From Halopseudomonas laoshanensis (GTDB lineage Bacteria > Pseudomonadota > Gammaproteobacteria > Pseudomonadales > Pseudomonadaceae), in contig NZ_QOVF01000011.1 in assembly GCF_008365385.1 (NCBI RefSeq), positions 1-64,000 on the forward strand: a DNA stretch of 64,000 nt, read 5' to 3'. Both the position numbers and the translations under genes were made by a program. A model generated the notes under the pieces. It saw only the letters and a list, made by a program, of their open reading frames with translations, was not told the DNA's origin and ran no database searches. Each line of letters starts with the position of its first letter. Position 1 is the stretch's first letter. Of the stretch, positions 30,413-39,466 are shown one piece after another.

Positions 30413-30431
30413 AACGTTATCTTATTACATT
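30413..30431 (-). promoter_or_regulatory. Zur box upstream of the DUF2796/ABC operon
   Basis: On the minus strand AATGTAATAAGATAACGTT matches the gammaproteobacterial Zur palindrome (AATGTTATA-NN-ATAACATT type) at 15 of 17 defined positions. It lies 42 bases ahead of the DUF2796 start, where it would overlap a promoter. A GATAACG/CGTTATC inverted pair (30393-30399 and 30415-30421) may be a second half-site. Confidence 0.7.
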
Positions 30432-30487
30432 GCTTTAAGCAAAGCCACTGTCACTATTGACGCGCTGGGCCAAAGCGCAGGGCCCTG

Positions 30488-31378
30488 TCAGTACAGGGCC
30501 TGGTAAAGCTTGCGGCGGTATTGGGTGGTCAGTGGATGCTCGCTACCCAGAATGTCAAAAACCTCCAGCAGGGTGCGCTGCGCAGCGCCGTCGGCATAAC
30601 TCCGGTCATGCTGAAACAGGCTTAACAAGTGGGCCAGAGCGAGCTCGTGATCTTGATGGGCGAGCTTGAGAATCGCCAGCTGGAAAGTGGCTTCACTGTC
30701 TTGCGGGCTATGTTTCAGCCGCTCAAGCAAGAGCGCCTCAGCGGGGAAGTCGTGTGCCTGGCGTCGAAAGCCGATCTCGGCATGCAGACTTTTCAGCGGG
30801 AGCTTGTGAGCCTCGCGGTCAGTCACCTCAGCCAGCACCTGCTCTGCCTCCGCCAGTTGGTCATTGCAGCTGTAGGCGTGGCCCAGCAGCAGCCGCAGCT
30901 TGTCGCTGGGCTCAATAGTCATGGCTTGCTGCAGCAAGGCGATAGCCTGCGCGGAACTGCCATTCCGCAGCAGGGCGTCGACCTGCGCGCTGATATCAGC
31001 TTCGGTATCCCCGGCGTCGGCGTCGGGCATCGGTGGCAGGCTGACATGGGGCTCAAGCAACGCTCGGATGGCGCTTTCTGGTTGCATGCCGGCAAACCCC
31101 TCAACCGGTTGGCCATCCTTGAACAGCACGACAGTCGGCAGGCTGCGAATGCCAAAGCGTTCGCTCAATCCGGCCTCGGCGTCACAGTCGACCTTAGCCA
31201 TTAACAGCTCACCAGCGTAACTCTCGGTAATACCCGCCAGCACCGGCATCAAGGCTTTGCATGGCGCGCACCAGTCTGCCCAGAAGTCGACCAACACCGG
31301 CTTGTGAAAGGAATTTTCCAGCACGTAACGATCGAAGGTCTCTTCGGTCACGTCGAAAATATAGGATGACTGGCTCAT
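30488..31378 (-). CDS. cnoX: Thioredoxin-TPR protein (CnoX/YbbN family)
   Basis: The 296-residue protein has an N-terminal thioredoxin domain (about 1-110) with active site WCAPC (Cys37, Cys40). The TPR region (about 125-290) contains units such as GSSAQAIALLQQAMTIEPSD and HDFPAEALLLERLKHSPQDSE. E. coli CnoX is a redox-controlled chaperone that has lost the CXXC. Here the pair is intact, so thiol oxidoreductase activity is likely retained, as in Caulobacter CnoX. It shares no operon features with the methyltransferase gene upstream of it. Confidence 0.88.
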   Translation of the reverse strand: MSQSSYIFDVTEETFDRYVLENSFHKPVLVDFWADWCAPCKALMPVLAGITESYAGELLMAKVDCDAEAGLSERFGIRSLPTVVLFKDGQPVEGFAGMQPESAIRALLEPHVSLPPMPDADAGDTEADISAQVDALLRNGSSAQAIALLQQAMTIEPSDKLRLLLGHAYSCNDQLAEAEQVLAEVTDREAHKLPLKSLHAEIGFRRQAHDFPAEALLLERLKHSPQDSEATFQLAILKLAHQDHELALAHLLSLFQHDRSYADGAAQRTLLEVFDILGSEHPLTTQYRRKLYQALY

Positions 31379-31495
31379 GGATTGTCCATCGAAGGAAGAA
31401 TCAGGCGATAGTGGGGTTGCGTGCGGCTGAAATCAAGGCTGCGTTGGTGCCAGGGCCGAACAACTGACGAAAGTGTAGGGCATCCCTCAGTGCTG

Positions 31496-32161
31496 TCAGG
31501 CGACGGTGCCATACAGGGCTACCTGCCGGAACGTCTCGGGTTCGCCCAGGTCCGGCCAGGTCTGGCCGTGCAGTGTATCCAGTCGCGTATAGCCGGGGTG
31601 TTGCAGATCGCGCACCCTTGAATCGGCCAGAATGGCGCGGGGTGCGCGCTGGCGGAAATGCTCAAGAAACACGCGGTTGTCACTGTCGTAAAGGACGTCC
31701 GCAGCGATAATCAGATCGATCTCGCCGGTCACCGCAAAGTAGTCCGCCGCCAGGGTCAAGGGTACACCGTTCAGTTGCGCATTCAGGGCGCTGGCGCTCT
31801 GTGCCTGCGGGTCCAGGTCGCAAGCAATACTCTGCCGCGCACCGGCCATGGCGCAAGCAATGGCCACGATGCCCGAGCCGCTGCCAAAATCCAGTACCCG
31901 CATGCCACGGACCTGCTGTGGGTTAACCAGGATCCAGCGTGCCAGCGCCAGGCCGCTGCCCCAACAGAAGCTCCAGTAGGGCGGCTGCTCCAGCAGTTGT
32001 CGGGTTTCCTCGCTACTGAAGGCGCGATTCAAATTGGCAGGATCAAGCAGCCACAGCTGCAGTTCTGGCAAACCCGGCAGGCGGGTGGTAACCAGTTGTG
32101 CATCAGGCAGAACCTGATGCAGTTCGGCGTTCAGGGCAGCTAGCGTCATGGGGTAATCCAT
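31496..32161 (-). CDS. Class I methyltransferase of the ETFB/METTL20-like family
   Basis: The 221-residue protein has SAM-binding motif I VLDFGSGSGIVAIA (89-102), an acidic motif II (CDLDPQAQSA) and the ADVLYD motif typical of protein-lysine methyltransferases of family 16. The family signature PPYWSFCWGSGLALARWI comes just before. The likely target is a protein lysine, perhaps the electron-transfer flavoprotein beta subunit, judging only by family. An alternative start at 32149 (MTLAAL) is possible; neither start has a clear ribosome site. Confidence 0.75.
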   Translation of the reverse strand: MDYPMTLAALNAELHQVLPDAQLVTTRLPGLPELQLWLLDPANLNRAFSSEETRQLLEQPPYWSFCWGSGLALARWILVNPQQVRGMRVLDFGSGSGIVAIACAMAGARQSIACDLDPQAQSASALNAQLNGVPLTLAADYFAVTGEIDLIIAADVLYDSDNRVFLEHFRQRAPRAILADSRVRDLQHPGYTRLDTLHGQTWPDLGEPETFRQVALYGTVA

Positions 32162-32212
32162 AGTGACAGGGGGGGCTATTGTAGCGTCGGTGCTTGCATG
32201 CTCGCAGCCCAG

Positions 32213-33118
32213 TCAAGTCGGCAGAGTGGCGCGCAGACGGCTGTGCAGGAACTCGATCAGGGTGCGCGTGGCCAAGGTCGGGTAGAGGTTGGGCGCGGTC
32301 AACAGGTACAACTGATCCCCCCAGGCGCTGACGCGCACGCGCTGATCGGGCAGTAGGCGCAGCAATTCGCCGCTGTCCAGCTCCTGCTGCACGCTATAAA
32401 GCGGCAGCAGGGCGCAGCCAATATCGGCCAGAGCCGCCCGTTTGAGGAACAGCATGTCTTCGGTCTGCAGTCGCGGGCGCAGGGTCAACGTGCGGGTCTC
32501 GCGGCCGTCGAATAGCTCCAGCGGCAGGCGCTGGTCCGGCACGTTGACGCTGACCATGTCGAGTTGCAGCAGGTCCTCCGGTTCCTGCGGTGTGCCGTGC
32601 GCCCGAAGATAAGCAGGACTGGCACACAGCGCCCAATCGACCGGGCCCAGGTCGCGGGCAACCAGAGCGTCGGGCGGAGTCGAGGTAACGCGGATAGCGA
32701 CGTCAATCTCGGCCGCCACCAGATCAAAAATCCGGTTGCTGAAGGTGAGCTGCAGGCTAACCTCAGGATAGAGGTTGGCAAATTCCAGCAATAAGGGGCC
32801 GACCACTTGTTGCCCCAGTGCGACCGGCACGCTGAGCCTGATATGCCCGCGCAGGTTCTTGCCCAGGTCGTCTACCGTGGCCTGCAGGGCATTCAGTTCC
32901 TGACTGATACGCGCGGCATGCTCGTACAACGCCCAGCCTATTTGTGTGGGTTCCACACGGCGCGTGGTGCGCCGGAACAGCTGCACCTGAATGCTTTGCT
33001 CCAGCGCCTTGAGCCTGCGGCTGACATGTGAGCGTGATGTGCCAAGGCGGCGCGCGGCGCTGCTCATGCTGCCGGCTTCGACCACGGCGCAGATGAACTG
33101 CAGGGTTTTGATATCCAC
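32213..33118 (-). CDS. LysR-family transcriptional regulator
   Basis: The 301-residue protein has an N-terminal winged helix-turn-helix (LQFICAVVEAGSMSSAARRLGTSRSHVSRRLKALEQ). A periplasmic-binding-protein-like sensor domain (about 90-300) follows. It is transcribed away from the nitronate monooxygenase gene with 130 bases between the starts, the usual layout for a regulator and its target. It therefore probably controls the 33249-35728 pair. Confidence 0.9.
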   Translation of the reverse strand: MDIKTLQFICAVVEAGSMSSAARRLGTSRSHVSRRLKALEQSIQVQLFRRTTRRVEPTQIGWALYEHAARISQELNALQATVDDLGKNLRGHIRLSVPVALGQQVVGPLLLEFANLYPEVSLQLTFSNRIFDLVAAEIDVAIRVTSTPPDALVARDLGPVDWALCASPAYLRAHGTPQEPEDLLQLDMVSVNVPDQRLPLELFDGRETRTLTLRPRLQTEDMLFLKRAALADIGCALLPLYSVQQELDSGELLRLLPDQRVRVSAWGDQLYLLTAPNLYPTLATRTLIEFLHSRLRATLPT

Positions 33119-33248
33119 CTATTGTTGCCTATTTGTAAACAGTTTGGGCTCGTTGGCGGATATTGTAGATCAACCAGCCAGCTTCTATAGTCCAGGCACG
33201 TTAAATTTTGCTGCTGTCATTACATGACTTAGTCCAAGGAGAACAACA

Positions 33249-34238
33249 ATGAGTCTTCCCGCCGTTCTGCAGAACTCGCTCAAACTACCGGTTATCTGCT
33301 CGCCGCTGTTTATCATCTCCAACCCTGACCTGGTGATCGCCCAGTGCAAGGCCGGCGTGGTCGGCTCCTTCCCGGCGCTGAACGCACGGCCGGCCGAGGA
33401 GCTGGAAGTGTGGCTCAAGCGCATTACCAGCGAATTGGCCGAGTACCAGGCGGCCAACCCGGATGCAGTGGTTGCGCCCTTTGCCGTCAACCAGATAGTG
33501 CACAGCAGCAACGACCGCCTGCAGCACGATGTGGAAATGTGCGTGAAGTACAAGGTGCCCATCATTATCACCAGCTTGCGCGCGCCGGATGAGGTGGTAG
33601 GACCGATCCACAGTTACGGTGGCCTGGTATTCCACGATGTAATTAACGTCAAGCACGCAAAAAAAGCCATCGAGGCGGGTGTTGACGGTCTGATTCTGGT
33701 CTGTGCTGGCGCGGGCGGGCATGCCGGGCAACTCAGTCCTTTTGCGTTGGTGTCTGAAATTCGCGCTTTCTACGATGGTCCGATCATCCTCTCCGGTGCC
33801 ATCTCCAAGGGCGAGCAGATTCTCGCTGCCCAGGCTATGGGTGCAGACCTGGCCTACATGGGCACCCGTTTTATTGCCACCCATGAAGCCAACGCCGACG
33901 CCGCCTACAAGCAGATGCTGGTGGATACCTCCGCGGACGACATCGTCTACAGCAACCTCTTTACCGGGGTGCACGGCAACTATCTCAAGCCGAGCATTCA
34001 GAATGCTGGAATGGATCCGAACAACCTGCCCGAAGGCGAGAAGAGCAGCATGAAATTCGGCTCGGGCGGCAGTAACAAGAGCAAGGCCTGGCGCGATATC
34101 TGGGGCGCTGGGCAGGGCGTGGGCAGCATTGCTGGCGTCACCACCACGGCTGAGGCCGTCAGCCAGTTGGAGCAGGAATACGCCAGCGCACGTGCGCGGA
34201 TGCAGCAGATCGCCAGCCCGTACGGTAAGCAGCCATGA
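33249..34238 (+). CDS. Nitronate monooxygenase (FMN-dependent)
   Basis: The 329-residue protein is a TIM-barrel flavoprotein. The FMN-phosphate loop is visible as CAGAGGHAGQLSPFALVSEI near residues 155-175, and QAMGADLAYMGTRFIATHEA matches the second FMN-binding segment. The start LKLPVICSPLFIISNPDLV is typical. Such enzymes oxidise nitronates such as propionate-3-nitronate, though some members have other roles. It overlaps the acyl-CoA ligase start by four bases, so the two probably act in one pathway. AAGGAG lies upstream. Confidence 0.88.
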   Translation: MSLPAVLQNSLKLPVICSPLFIISNPDLVIAQCKAGVVGSFPALNARPAEELEVWLKRITSELAEYQAANPDAVVAPFAVNQIVHSSNDRLQHDVEMCVKYKVPIIITSLRAPDEVVGPIHSYGGLVFHDVINVKHAKKAIEAGVDGLILVCAGAGGHAGQLSPFALVSEIRAFYDGPIILSGAISKGEQILAAQAMGADLAYMGTRFIATHEANADAAYKQMLVDTSADDIVYSNLFTGVHGNYLKPSIQNAGMDPNNLPEGEKSSMKFGSGGSNKSKAWRDIWGAGQGVGSIAGVTTTAEAVSQLEQEYASARARMQQIASPYGKQP

Positions 34239-35728
34239 CCGCGCAGCTGATCTGCGGCGAACTGGAGCGCAGTGGTGATGAGGTCGCGCAGCGTGCCCTG
34301 CAGTTGGCCGGTGGCCTGGCGCGCTTGGGCGTTGAAGACGGCGACGTGATAGCTGTGATGCTACGCAATGGACCGGTCTTTATTGATGCGATCCAGAGCT
34401 GCCAGACAGCAGGTTGCTTTTATTGTCCGGTCAATTGGCACTTCAAGGCTGATGAGGTGGCATTCTTGCTAGAGGATTCGGCGGCCAAGGTATTTCTGGT
34501 TGAAGCCGACCTGCTGGACGATCTGGCGGGGATTATTCCTGAAGGGGTGGTGGTATTGGTCAATGGCGGCGATGGCAGCTTGCGTGCCGGTCACCTGCGC
34601 TATGAAACCTGGCTGGCCGAACAAGCGCCCTTTGCTGGTGAGCCGCGCACGCCGCGGGCACATATGGCCTACACCTCAGGCACCACCGGGCGGCCCAAGG
34701 GCGTAAAGCGCCTGGCGCCTCCAGTTGAGGAGCGTGAAGCCATGGCCGCCGCCATGCGTGAACTGTCGCGTGCCGCCTGGGGTATCGAGCCGGGCGTACG
34801 TACGTTAGTGTCCGCACCGCTCTATCACAGCGCCCCCAGCTCCTTTGCCCAGCAGTCGATTTTGCAGGCTGAGCTGATGGTCGTGATGCCGCGCTTTGAT
34901 GCCGAGCAGACACTGGCGCTGATCGAACAATATCGCATCGATACGGTGTTTTTAGTGCCGATCATGTACGTAAGGCTGTTGCGCCTGCCGGCGGAGATCA
35001 AAGCAAAGTACGATCTGTCCTCAGTACGTTTTGTCGCCTCGACCGGTGCGCCCTGTGCGCCGGACGTCAAGCTGGCGATGCTCGACTGGTGGGGGCCGGT
35101 CATCTATGAAACCTACGCCTCCAGTGAAACCGGCATGATCACTATTCAGGACCCGGTCTCGGCGCGCCGCAAACCGGGTAGCGTCGGCTTGCCGATTGGC
35201 CAGACGCGTATCCGTATTGTCGATGAGCAGGGCAGTGACTGTCCGCTGGGTGAGCCGGGTGTGATTTATGTGCGTCAGCCGGCCGTGCCAGACTTCACCT
35301 ACCTGAACAACGACGAGGCGCGCGCCAAAGCCGGGCTGGGCGATCTGGCGACCGTGGGCGATATTGGTTATCTGGACGAGGAAGGCTACCTGTTTATCTG
35401 TGATCGCAAGTCAGACATGGTCATTTCCGGTGGGGTAAACATATACCCGGCAGAAATAGAGCATCAGTTGATCACCCTGCCGGGTGTGGCGGACTGCGCA
35501 GTATTCGGTGTGCCAGATGCCGAGTACGGCGAATCATTGGTGGCGGTGGTCGCTACTGCCGATCCTGCGCTGAACGAAGAGGTGATAAAGAACTTCATTC
35601 GCCAGCGCATGGCCAGCTACAAGACCCCGCGGCAAGTCCATCTGGTTGCCAGCCTGCCGCGCGATGACAACGGCAAAGTTGCCAAGCGCAGGCTCAAGGA
35701 TGCGTATTCCACACCACAGGGCAACTGA
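34235..35728 (+). CDS. Acyl-CoA synthetase (AMP-forming)
   Basis: The 497-residue protein is of the adenylate-forming ligase family. It has phosphate loop YTSGTTGRPKG (146-156), the A5 motif YETYASSETG, and a hinge/A8 region YLDEEGYLFICDRKSDMVISGG. The catalytic A10 lysine lies in LPRDDNGKVAKRRLKD. The acid substrate cannot be read from the sequence. Co-translation with nitronate monooxygenase suggests it activates an acid freed by nitronate oxidation, but this is a guess. Confidence 0.88.
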   Translation: MTAQLICGELERSGDEVAQRALQLAGGLARLGVEDGDVIAVMLRNGPVFIDAIQSCQTAGCFYCPVNWHFKADEVAFLLEDSAAKVFLVEADLLDDLAGIIPEGVVVLVNGGDGSLRAGHLRYETWLAEQAPFAGEPRTPRAHMAYTSGTTGRPKGVKRLAPPVEEREAMAAAMRELSRAAWGIEPGVRTLVSAPLYHSAPSSFAQQSILQAELMVVMPRFDAEQTLALIEQYRIDTVFLVPIMYVRLLRLPAEIKAKYDLSSVRFVASTGAPCAPDVKLAMLDWWGPVIYETYASSETGMITIQDPVSARRKPGSVGLPIGQTRIRIVDEQGSDCPLGEPGVIYVRQPAVPDFTYLNNDEARAKAGLGDLATVGDIGYLDEEGYLFICDRKSDMVISGGVNIYPAEIEHQLITLPGVADCAVFGVPDAEYGESLVAVVATADPALNEEVIKNFIRQRMASYKTPRQVHLVASLPRDDNGKVAKRRLKDAYSTPQGN

Positions 35729-35848
35729 CTTTCCTGACGCATGGGCAGTGCGGATACATAAAGGCCACAATCCCGGGGTGCGGCGGTCATTTAACCCCGG
35801 CGCACATCGGAGTAAGATGTGCCGCGCATGCCCAACAGGAAGTCTGCT

Positions 35849-36322
35849 ATGCACTGTCCCTTCTGTAGTGCCAATGACACCAAAGTGATCGATTCGCGTC
35901 TGGTGGCCGAAGGCGACCAGGTACGCCGGCGGCGCGAATGCCTGGCCTGTCAGGAACGCTTTACTACCTTCGAAACCGCCGAGCTGGTGCTGCCGCGCCT
36001 GATCAAGGGTGACGGCCGTCGTCAGCCTTTTGATGAGGAGAAGCTGCGCGCGGGCATGCTGCGTGCACTGGAGAAGCGTCCGGTCAGTGTGGAGCAGATC
36101 GAGGCTGCCATTGGCCATATCAAGCACCGTCTGCGCGCCACCGGTGAGCGTGAAGTCAAGGCGATGGTGGTCGGCGAGATGGTCATGAACGAACTCAAGC
36201 AGCTTGATGAGGTGGCTTATATTCGTTTTGCCTCGGTCTACCGCCGCTTTCAGGATCTGAACCAGTTCCGCGAAGAAATCGAACGCCTCTCACGACGTGA
36301 CAAGGACGAGCCGGATGCCTGA
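35849..36322 (+). CDS. nrdR: Transcriptional repressor NrdR
   Basis: The protein has 157 residues from the ATG giving [18 protein letters not shown], with AGGAAG seven bases upstream. The zinc ribbon CPFC...CLAC is followed by an ATP-cone ([33 protein letters not shown]). It represses ribonucleotide reductase genes in response to ATP/dATP. It precedes ribD, as in most gammaproteobacteria, overlapping it by eight bases. A CCGGGGT/ACCCCGG inverted repeat lies in the upstream gap. Confidence 0.97.
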   Translation: MHCPFCSANDTKVIDSRLVAEGDQVRRRRECLACQERFTTFETAELVLPRLIKGDGRRQPFDEEKLRAGMLRALEKRPVSVEQIEAAIGHIKHRLRATGEREVKAMVVGEMVMNELKQLDEVAYIRFASVYRRFQDLNQFREEIERLSRRDKDEPDA

Positions 36323-37448
36323 CCAGGACGCTCTCGACAGCCGCATGATGGCCCGCGCACTGCAGCTTGCCTACAAAGGCCTGTACACCACCGAACCTAA
36401 TCCGCGGGTGGGCTGTGTGCTGGTGCGTGATGGCGAGATTGTCGGTGAAGGTTGGCATGCCCGCGCGGGTGAAGGCCATGCGGAGGTCAATGCACTGGCG
36501 CAGGCTGGCGACCGCGCCCGGGGCGCCACTGCCTATGTGACCTTGGAGCCATGCAGTCATACCGGCAAAACACCACCCTGTGCCGATGCCTTGATTAATG
36601 CGGGCGTTGCTCGAGTGGTAGCGGCGATGCAGGACCCCAATCCGCTCGTCGCTGGCAAAGGGCTGGCGCGTCTACGGGACGCAGGTATCCAGGTTGAGTG
36701 TGGGCTGCAGGAAGCCGAAGCGCGGGCACTGAATCCCGGTTTTATCAAGCGCATGCAGACCGGTATGCCGTATGTACGCGTCAAGCTGGCGATGAGCCTG
36801 GATGGCCGCACGGCCATGGCCAATGGTGAAAGCCAGTGGATAACCGGACCTGACGCACGCGCCGATGTGCAGCGCTTGCGCGCGCGCAGCGGCGCGGTGA
36901 TCAGCGGCGCCGACGCGGTGCTGCTGGATGATTCTGCCCTGACAGTCCGTGCCGCCGAGTTGGGCTTGCCTGAGGTAGAGGCGGCTGCCGCAGCGGCCCG
37001 GCAGCCACTGCGGGTGTTGGTCGATGGGCGCTTGCGCGTGCCGTTGGAAAATCGCTTGTTCCGTGAGGCGGGCCCATTGCTGGTGGCTTGCAAGTTGTTG
37101 CGCGGTCGGGTTCAGGGCTATGTCTTTGCTGGCGCCGAACTCCTTACCCTGCCGGATAAGGCGCAGGAGTATGTGGATCTCAAGGCGCTGCTGTTGGAAT
37201 TGGCGAAACGAGGCTGCAATGAAGTGCTGGTGGAGTCCGGCGCACGCTTGGCAGGCGCGTTCGTCAATGCCGGGCTGGTAGATGAGTTAGTGGTGTATAT
37301 GGCGCCAAGGCTGCTGGGCAGCCGGGCGCGACCCTTGTTGGAATTGCCCTTCGACACCATGGCCGAGGCCATGCAGCTCGATGTAACCGACATGCGGGTT
37401 GTCGGCCGTGATTGGCGAATCACGGCGCGACCGGTTTTTCCTTCCTGA
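36315..37448 (+). CDS. ribD: Bifunctional riboflavin deaminase/reductase RibD
   Basis: The protein has 377 residues from the ATG overlapping nrdR by eight bases. The N-terminal deaminase has zinc ligands in HAE (His55, catalytic Glu57) and [11 protein letters not shown] (Cys80, Cys89). The C-terminal reductase (about 145-370) has [22 protein letters not shown]. It carries out the second and third steps of riboflavin synthesis. The next gene downstream is nhaD, not ribE. Confidence 0.97.
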   Translation: MPDQDALDSRMMARALQLAYKGLYTTEPNPRVGCVLVRDGEIVGEGWHARAGEGHAEVNALAQAGDRARGATAYVTLEPCSHTGKTPPCADALINAGVARVVAAMQDPNPLVAGKGLARLRDAGIQVECGLQEAEARALNPGFIKRMQTGMPYVRVKLAMSLDGRTAMANGESQWITGPDARADVQRLRARSGAVISGADAVLLDDSALTVRAAELGLPEVEAAAAAARQPLRVLVDGRLRVPLENRLFREAGPLLVACKLLRGRVQGYVFAGAELLTLPDKAQEYVDLKALLLELAKRGCNEVLVESGARLAGAFVNAGLVDELVVYMAPRLLGSRARPLLELPFDTMAEAMQLDVTDMRVVGRDWRITARPVFPS

Positions 37449-37460
37449 GAGTGTTCTATC

Positions 37461-38717
37461 ATGCAAATGGCAGTTCAGTGGTTGCTGATTCTAATGGCGA
37501 TAGCCGCGTTTCTGGGTGTAGTACTTGAAGAGCTGATTCATGTTAACAAGGCCAAGGTAGTACTGTTTTTTGGCGCCCTGGCCTGGATGGTGTTGTTTGT
37601 CGCGGCGCCGGACGAGGTTTTTCGCGCCCGTGTCCAGGCCGCGCTGAGTCATAACATTACCGATATAGCAGGGCTCTGGCTGTTTCTGCTGGCGACCATG
37701 ACCTTCGTCGCCTACCTGAACAAGAAAGGCCTGATCGAAAATATCATTTACAGTATCTTGCCGGGGCGGATTACCGAGCGGAAATTGCTGTTTATGACCG
37801 GCCTGTTCTGTTTCGTCTTTTCCTCCATCGCCGACAACATCACTGCTACCCTGGTATCGGTGGCGCTGGTGCTGAGCCTGAAGCTGGAGATACGCAAGAC
37901 GCTGCGCTTCGCCACCCTGGTGGTCTTTGCGGTGAACTCCGGTGGCGTTGCGATGATTACCGGCGATGTGACGACACTGATGATCTTCCTTGCCGACAAG
38001 GTGGAAATCACTCATCTGCTGTTGCTAGCGCTGCCGGCGTTTCTCGCGGTGTTGCTGTTGGCGGCGCTGCTCTCGGTGGGCTTGAGTGGCGAGGTAATCA
38101 TCGAGAAAAGTGCGCTGCAACCGACGCGCGGTGTCGACAAGGTAATAGGTCTGCTGTTTCTGCTGACGATTCTTGGCACCATCCTCGGCAGTCTGCTGTA
38201 TAGCATTCCTCCGGTACTGACATTCCTTACCGGCCTGGCGCTGATGTTTTTGATTGCACGGTTTTTCAATGAAGATATCGAGAACGATCCGATTCTCGAG
38301 TATGTACGCGCCATCGAATTCGAAACCCTGCTGTTCTTCCTGGGCGTGTTGCTGCTGGTTGGCATGCTGCAGTTTATCGGCGTGTTGCAGGGGCTTACCG
38401 CGCTTTATGACGTGCTGCCGGTGATGCTTGCCAACTTCCTGATGGGCCTGCTATCGGCGCTGATCGATAACGTGCCATTGACGGCAGCGCTGTTGAAATC
38501 CGACCTGCAAATGGGCACGGCCGAGTGGATGGGTCTGACTTATGCTGTCGGAGTAGGGGGTTCATTGCTTATAATTGGCTCCGCAGCCGGCATTGTGGCC
38601 ATGAGCAAACTGCCCGGTCTGACATTCATGACCTATATGCGCAGCTTTGGGCTGTTGTTTATTGCCTTTGCCTTTGGCTTTATGGCGGTTTATGCGATGG
38701 GCCTGATGGTCAGTTGA
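37461..38717 (+). CDS. nhaD: NhaD-type sodium/proton antiporter
   Basis: The 418-residue protein is very hydrophobic, with about eleven to twelve membrane segments. It carries the paired family motifs FSSIADNITATLVSVAL and LLSALIDNVPLTAALL, which hold the transport aspartate and asparagine residues. NhaD of the ion transporter superfamily expels sodium or lithium at alkaline pH in halophiles and marine bacteria. It sits twelve bases after ribD and 58 before ribE, on the same strand. It therefore appears to be inserted in the riboflavin operon and probably shares its transcript. Confidence 0.93.
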   Translation: MQMAVQWLLILMAIAAFLGVVLEELIHVNKAKVVLFFGALAWMVLFVAAPDEVFRARVQAALSHNITDIAGLWLFLLATMTFVAYLNKKGLIENIIYSILPGRITERKLLFMTGLFCFVFSSIADNITATLVSVALVLSLKLEIRKTLRFATLVVFAVNSGGVAMITGDVTTLMIFLADKVEITHLLLLALPAFLAVLLLAALLSVGLSGEVIIEKSALQPTRGVDKVIGLLFLLTILGTILGSLLYSIPPVLTFLTGLALMFLIARFFNEDIENDPILEYVRAIEFETLLFFLGVLLLVGMLQFIGVLQGLTALYDVLPVMLANFLMGLLSALIDNVPLTAALLKSDLQMGTAEWMGLTYAVGVGGSLLIIGSAAGIVAMSKLPGLTFMTYMRSFGLLFIAFAFGFMAVYAMGLMVS

Positions 38718-38775
38718 TGACGGTTTAGCCTATGGGCTTATGGCTCCTTATCCAGCAAGCAAGCGAGACGTTCAG

Positions 38776-39444
38776 ATGTTTACAGGCATTATCGAAGCGG
38801 TCGGTCATATTCAGAGCATGCAGCCACGCGGTGGTGATGTGCGTCTGTACGTCAAGACTGGCAAGCTGAGTCTGGATGACGTCAAGCTTGGCGACAGCAT
38901 TGCGGTGAACGGCGTATGCCTGACTGCAGTGGAGCTGCCCGGAGACGGTTTCTGGGCAGACGTCAGCCAGGAGACCATTCGCCGTACCGCTCTGTCGCGG
39001 CTCAAGGAAGGCAGCAAAGTCAATCTGGAAAAAGCCCTGACGCCGTCAACCCGACTCGGTGGCCATCTGGTCAGCGGTCATGTTGATGGCGTCGGCAAAG
39101 TGCTTTCCATGAACGAAGATGCGCGCTCCTGGCATTTCCGTATTGAAGCGCCAGCCAATCTGGCGCGCTACATCGCCGAGAAAGGCTCTATTACTGTCGA
39201 TGGCACCAGCCTGACGGTCAACAGCGTGGACGGCGCGGTGTTCGATCTGAACATAGTGCCGCATACCATGCAGGAGACTGTCATGGGCGGGTATCAGGTC
39301 GGCGCTCCGGTCAATCTCGAAGTTGACCTGATTGCACGCTATCTCGAACGCCTGCTGCTGGGTGACAAAGCGGCCGAATCCGGCGCTGGCAGCAGCACGC
39401 TAAGTATGTCCTTTCTGGCCGAAAACGGCTTTCTGAAGCCTTGA
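38776..39444 (+). CDS. ribE: Riboflavin synthase
   Basis: The protein has 222 residues from the ATG giving MFTGIIEAVGHIQSM. A longer frame starts at 38740 but does not match the family. It contains two homologous lumazine-binding barrels: LGDSIAVNGVCLTAV in the first and KGSITVDGTSLTVNSV in the second. It converts two 6,7-dimethyl-8-ribityllumazine molecules to riboflavin, using the product of ribH. The ribosome site is weak (GAGACG). Confidence 0.96.
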   Translation: MFTGIIEAVGHIQSMQPRGGDVRLYVKTGKLSLDDVKLGDSIAVNGVCLTAVELPGDGFWADVSQETIRRTALSRLKEGSKVNLEKALTPSTRLGGHLVSGHVDGVGKVLSMNEDARSWHFRIEAPANLARYIAEKGSITVDGTSLTVNSVDGAVFDLNIVPHTMQETVMGGYQVGAPVNLEVDLIARYLERLLLGDKAAESGAGSSTLSMSFLAENGFLKP

Positions 39445-39466
39445 TCAACGTGCCCGGGAGGGCCGT

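Noticed and set aside
35729..39466. FMN riboswitch ahead of riboflavin genes
   Set aside because: None of the conserved RFN blocks were found upstream of nrdR, ribD, ribE or ribBA; the genes are nearly contiguous.
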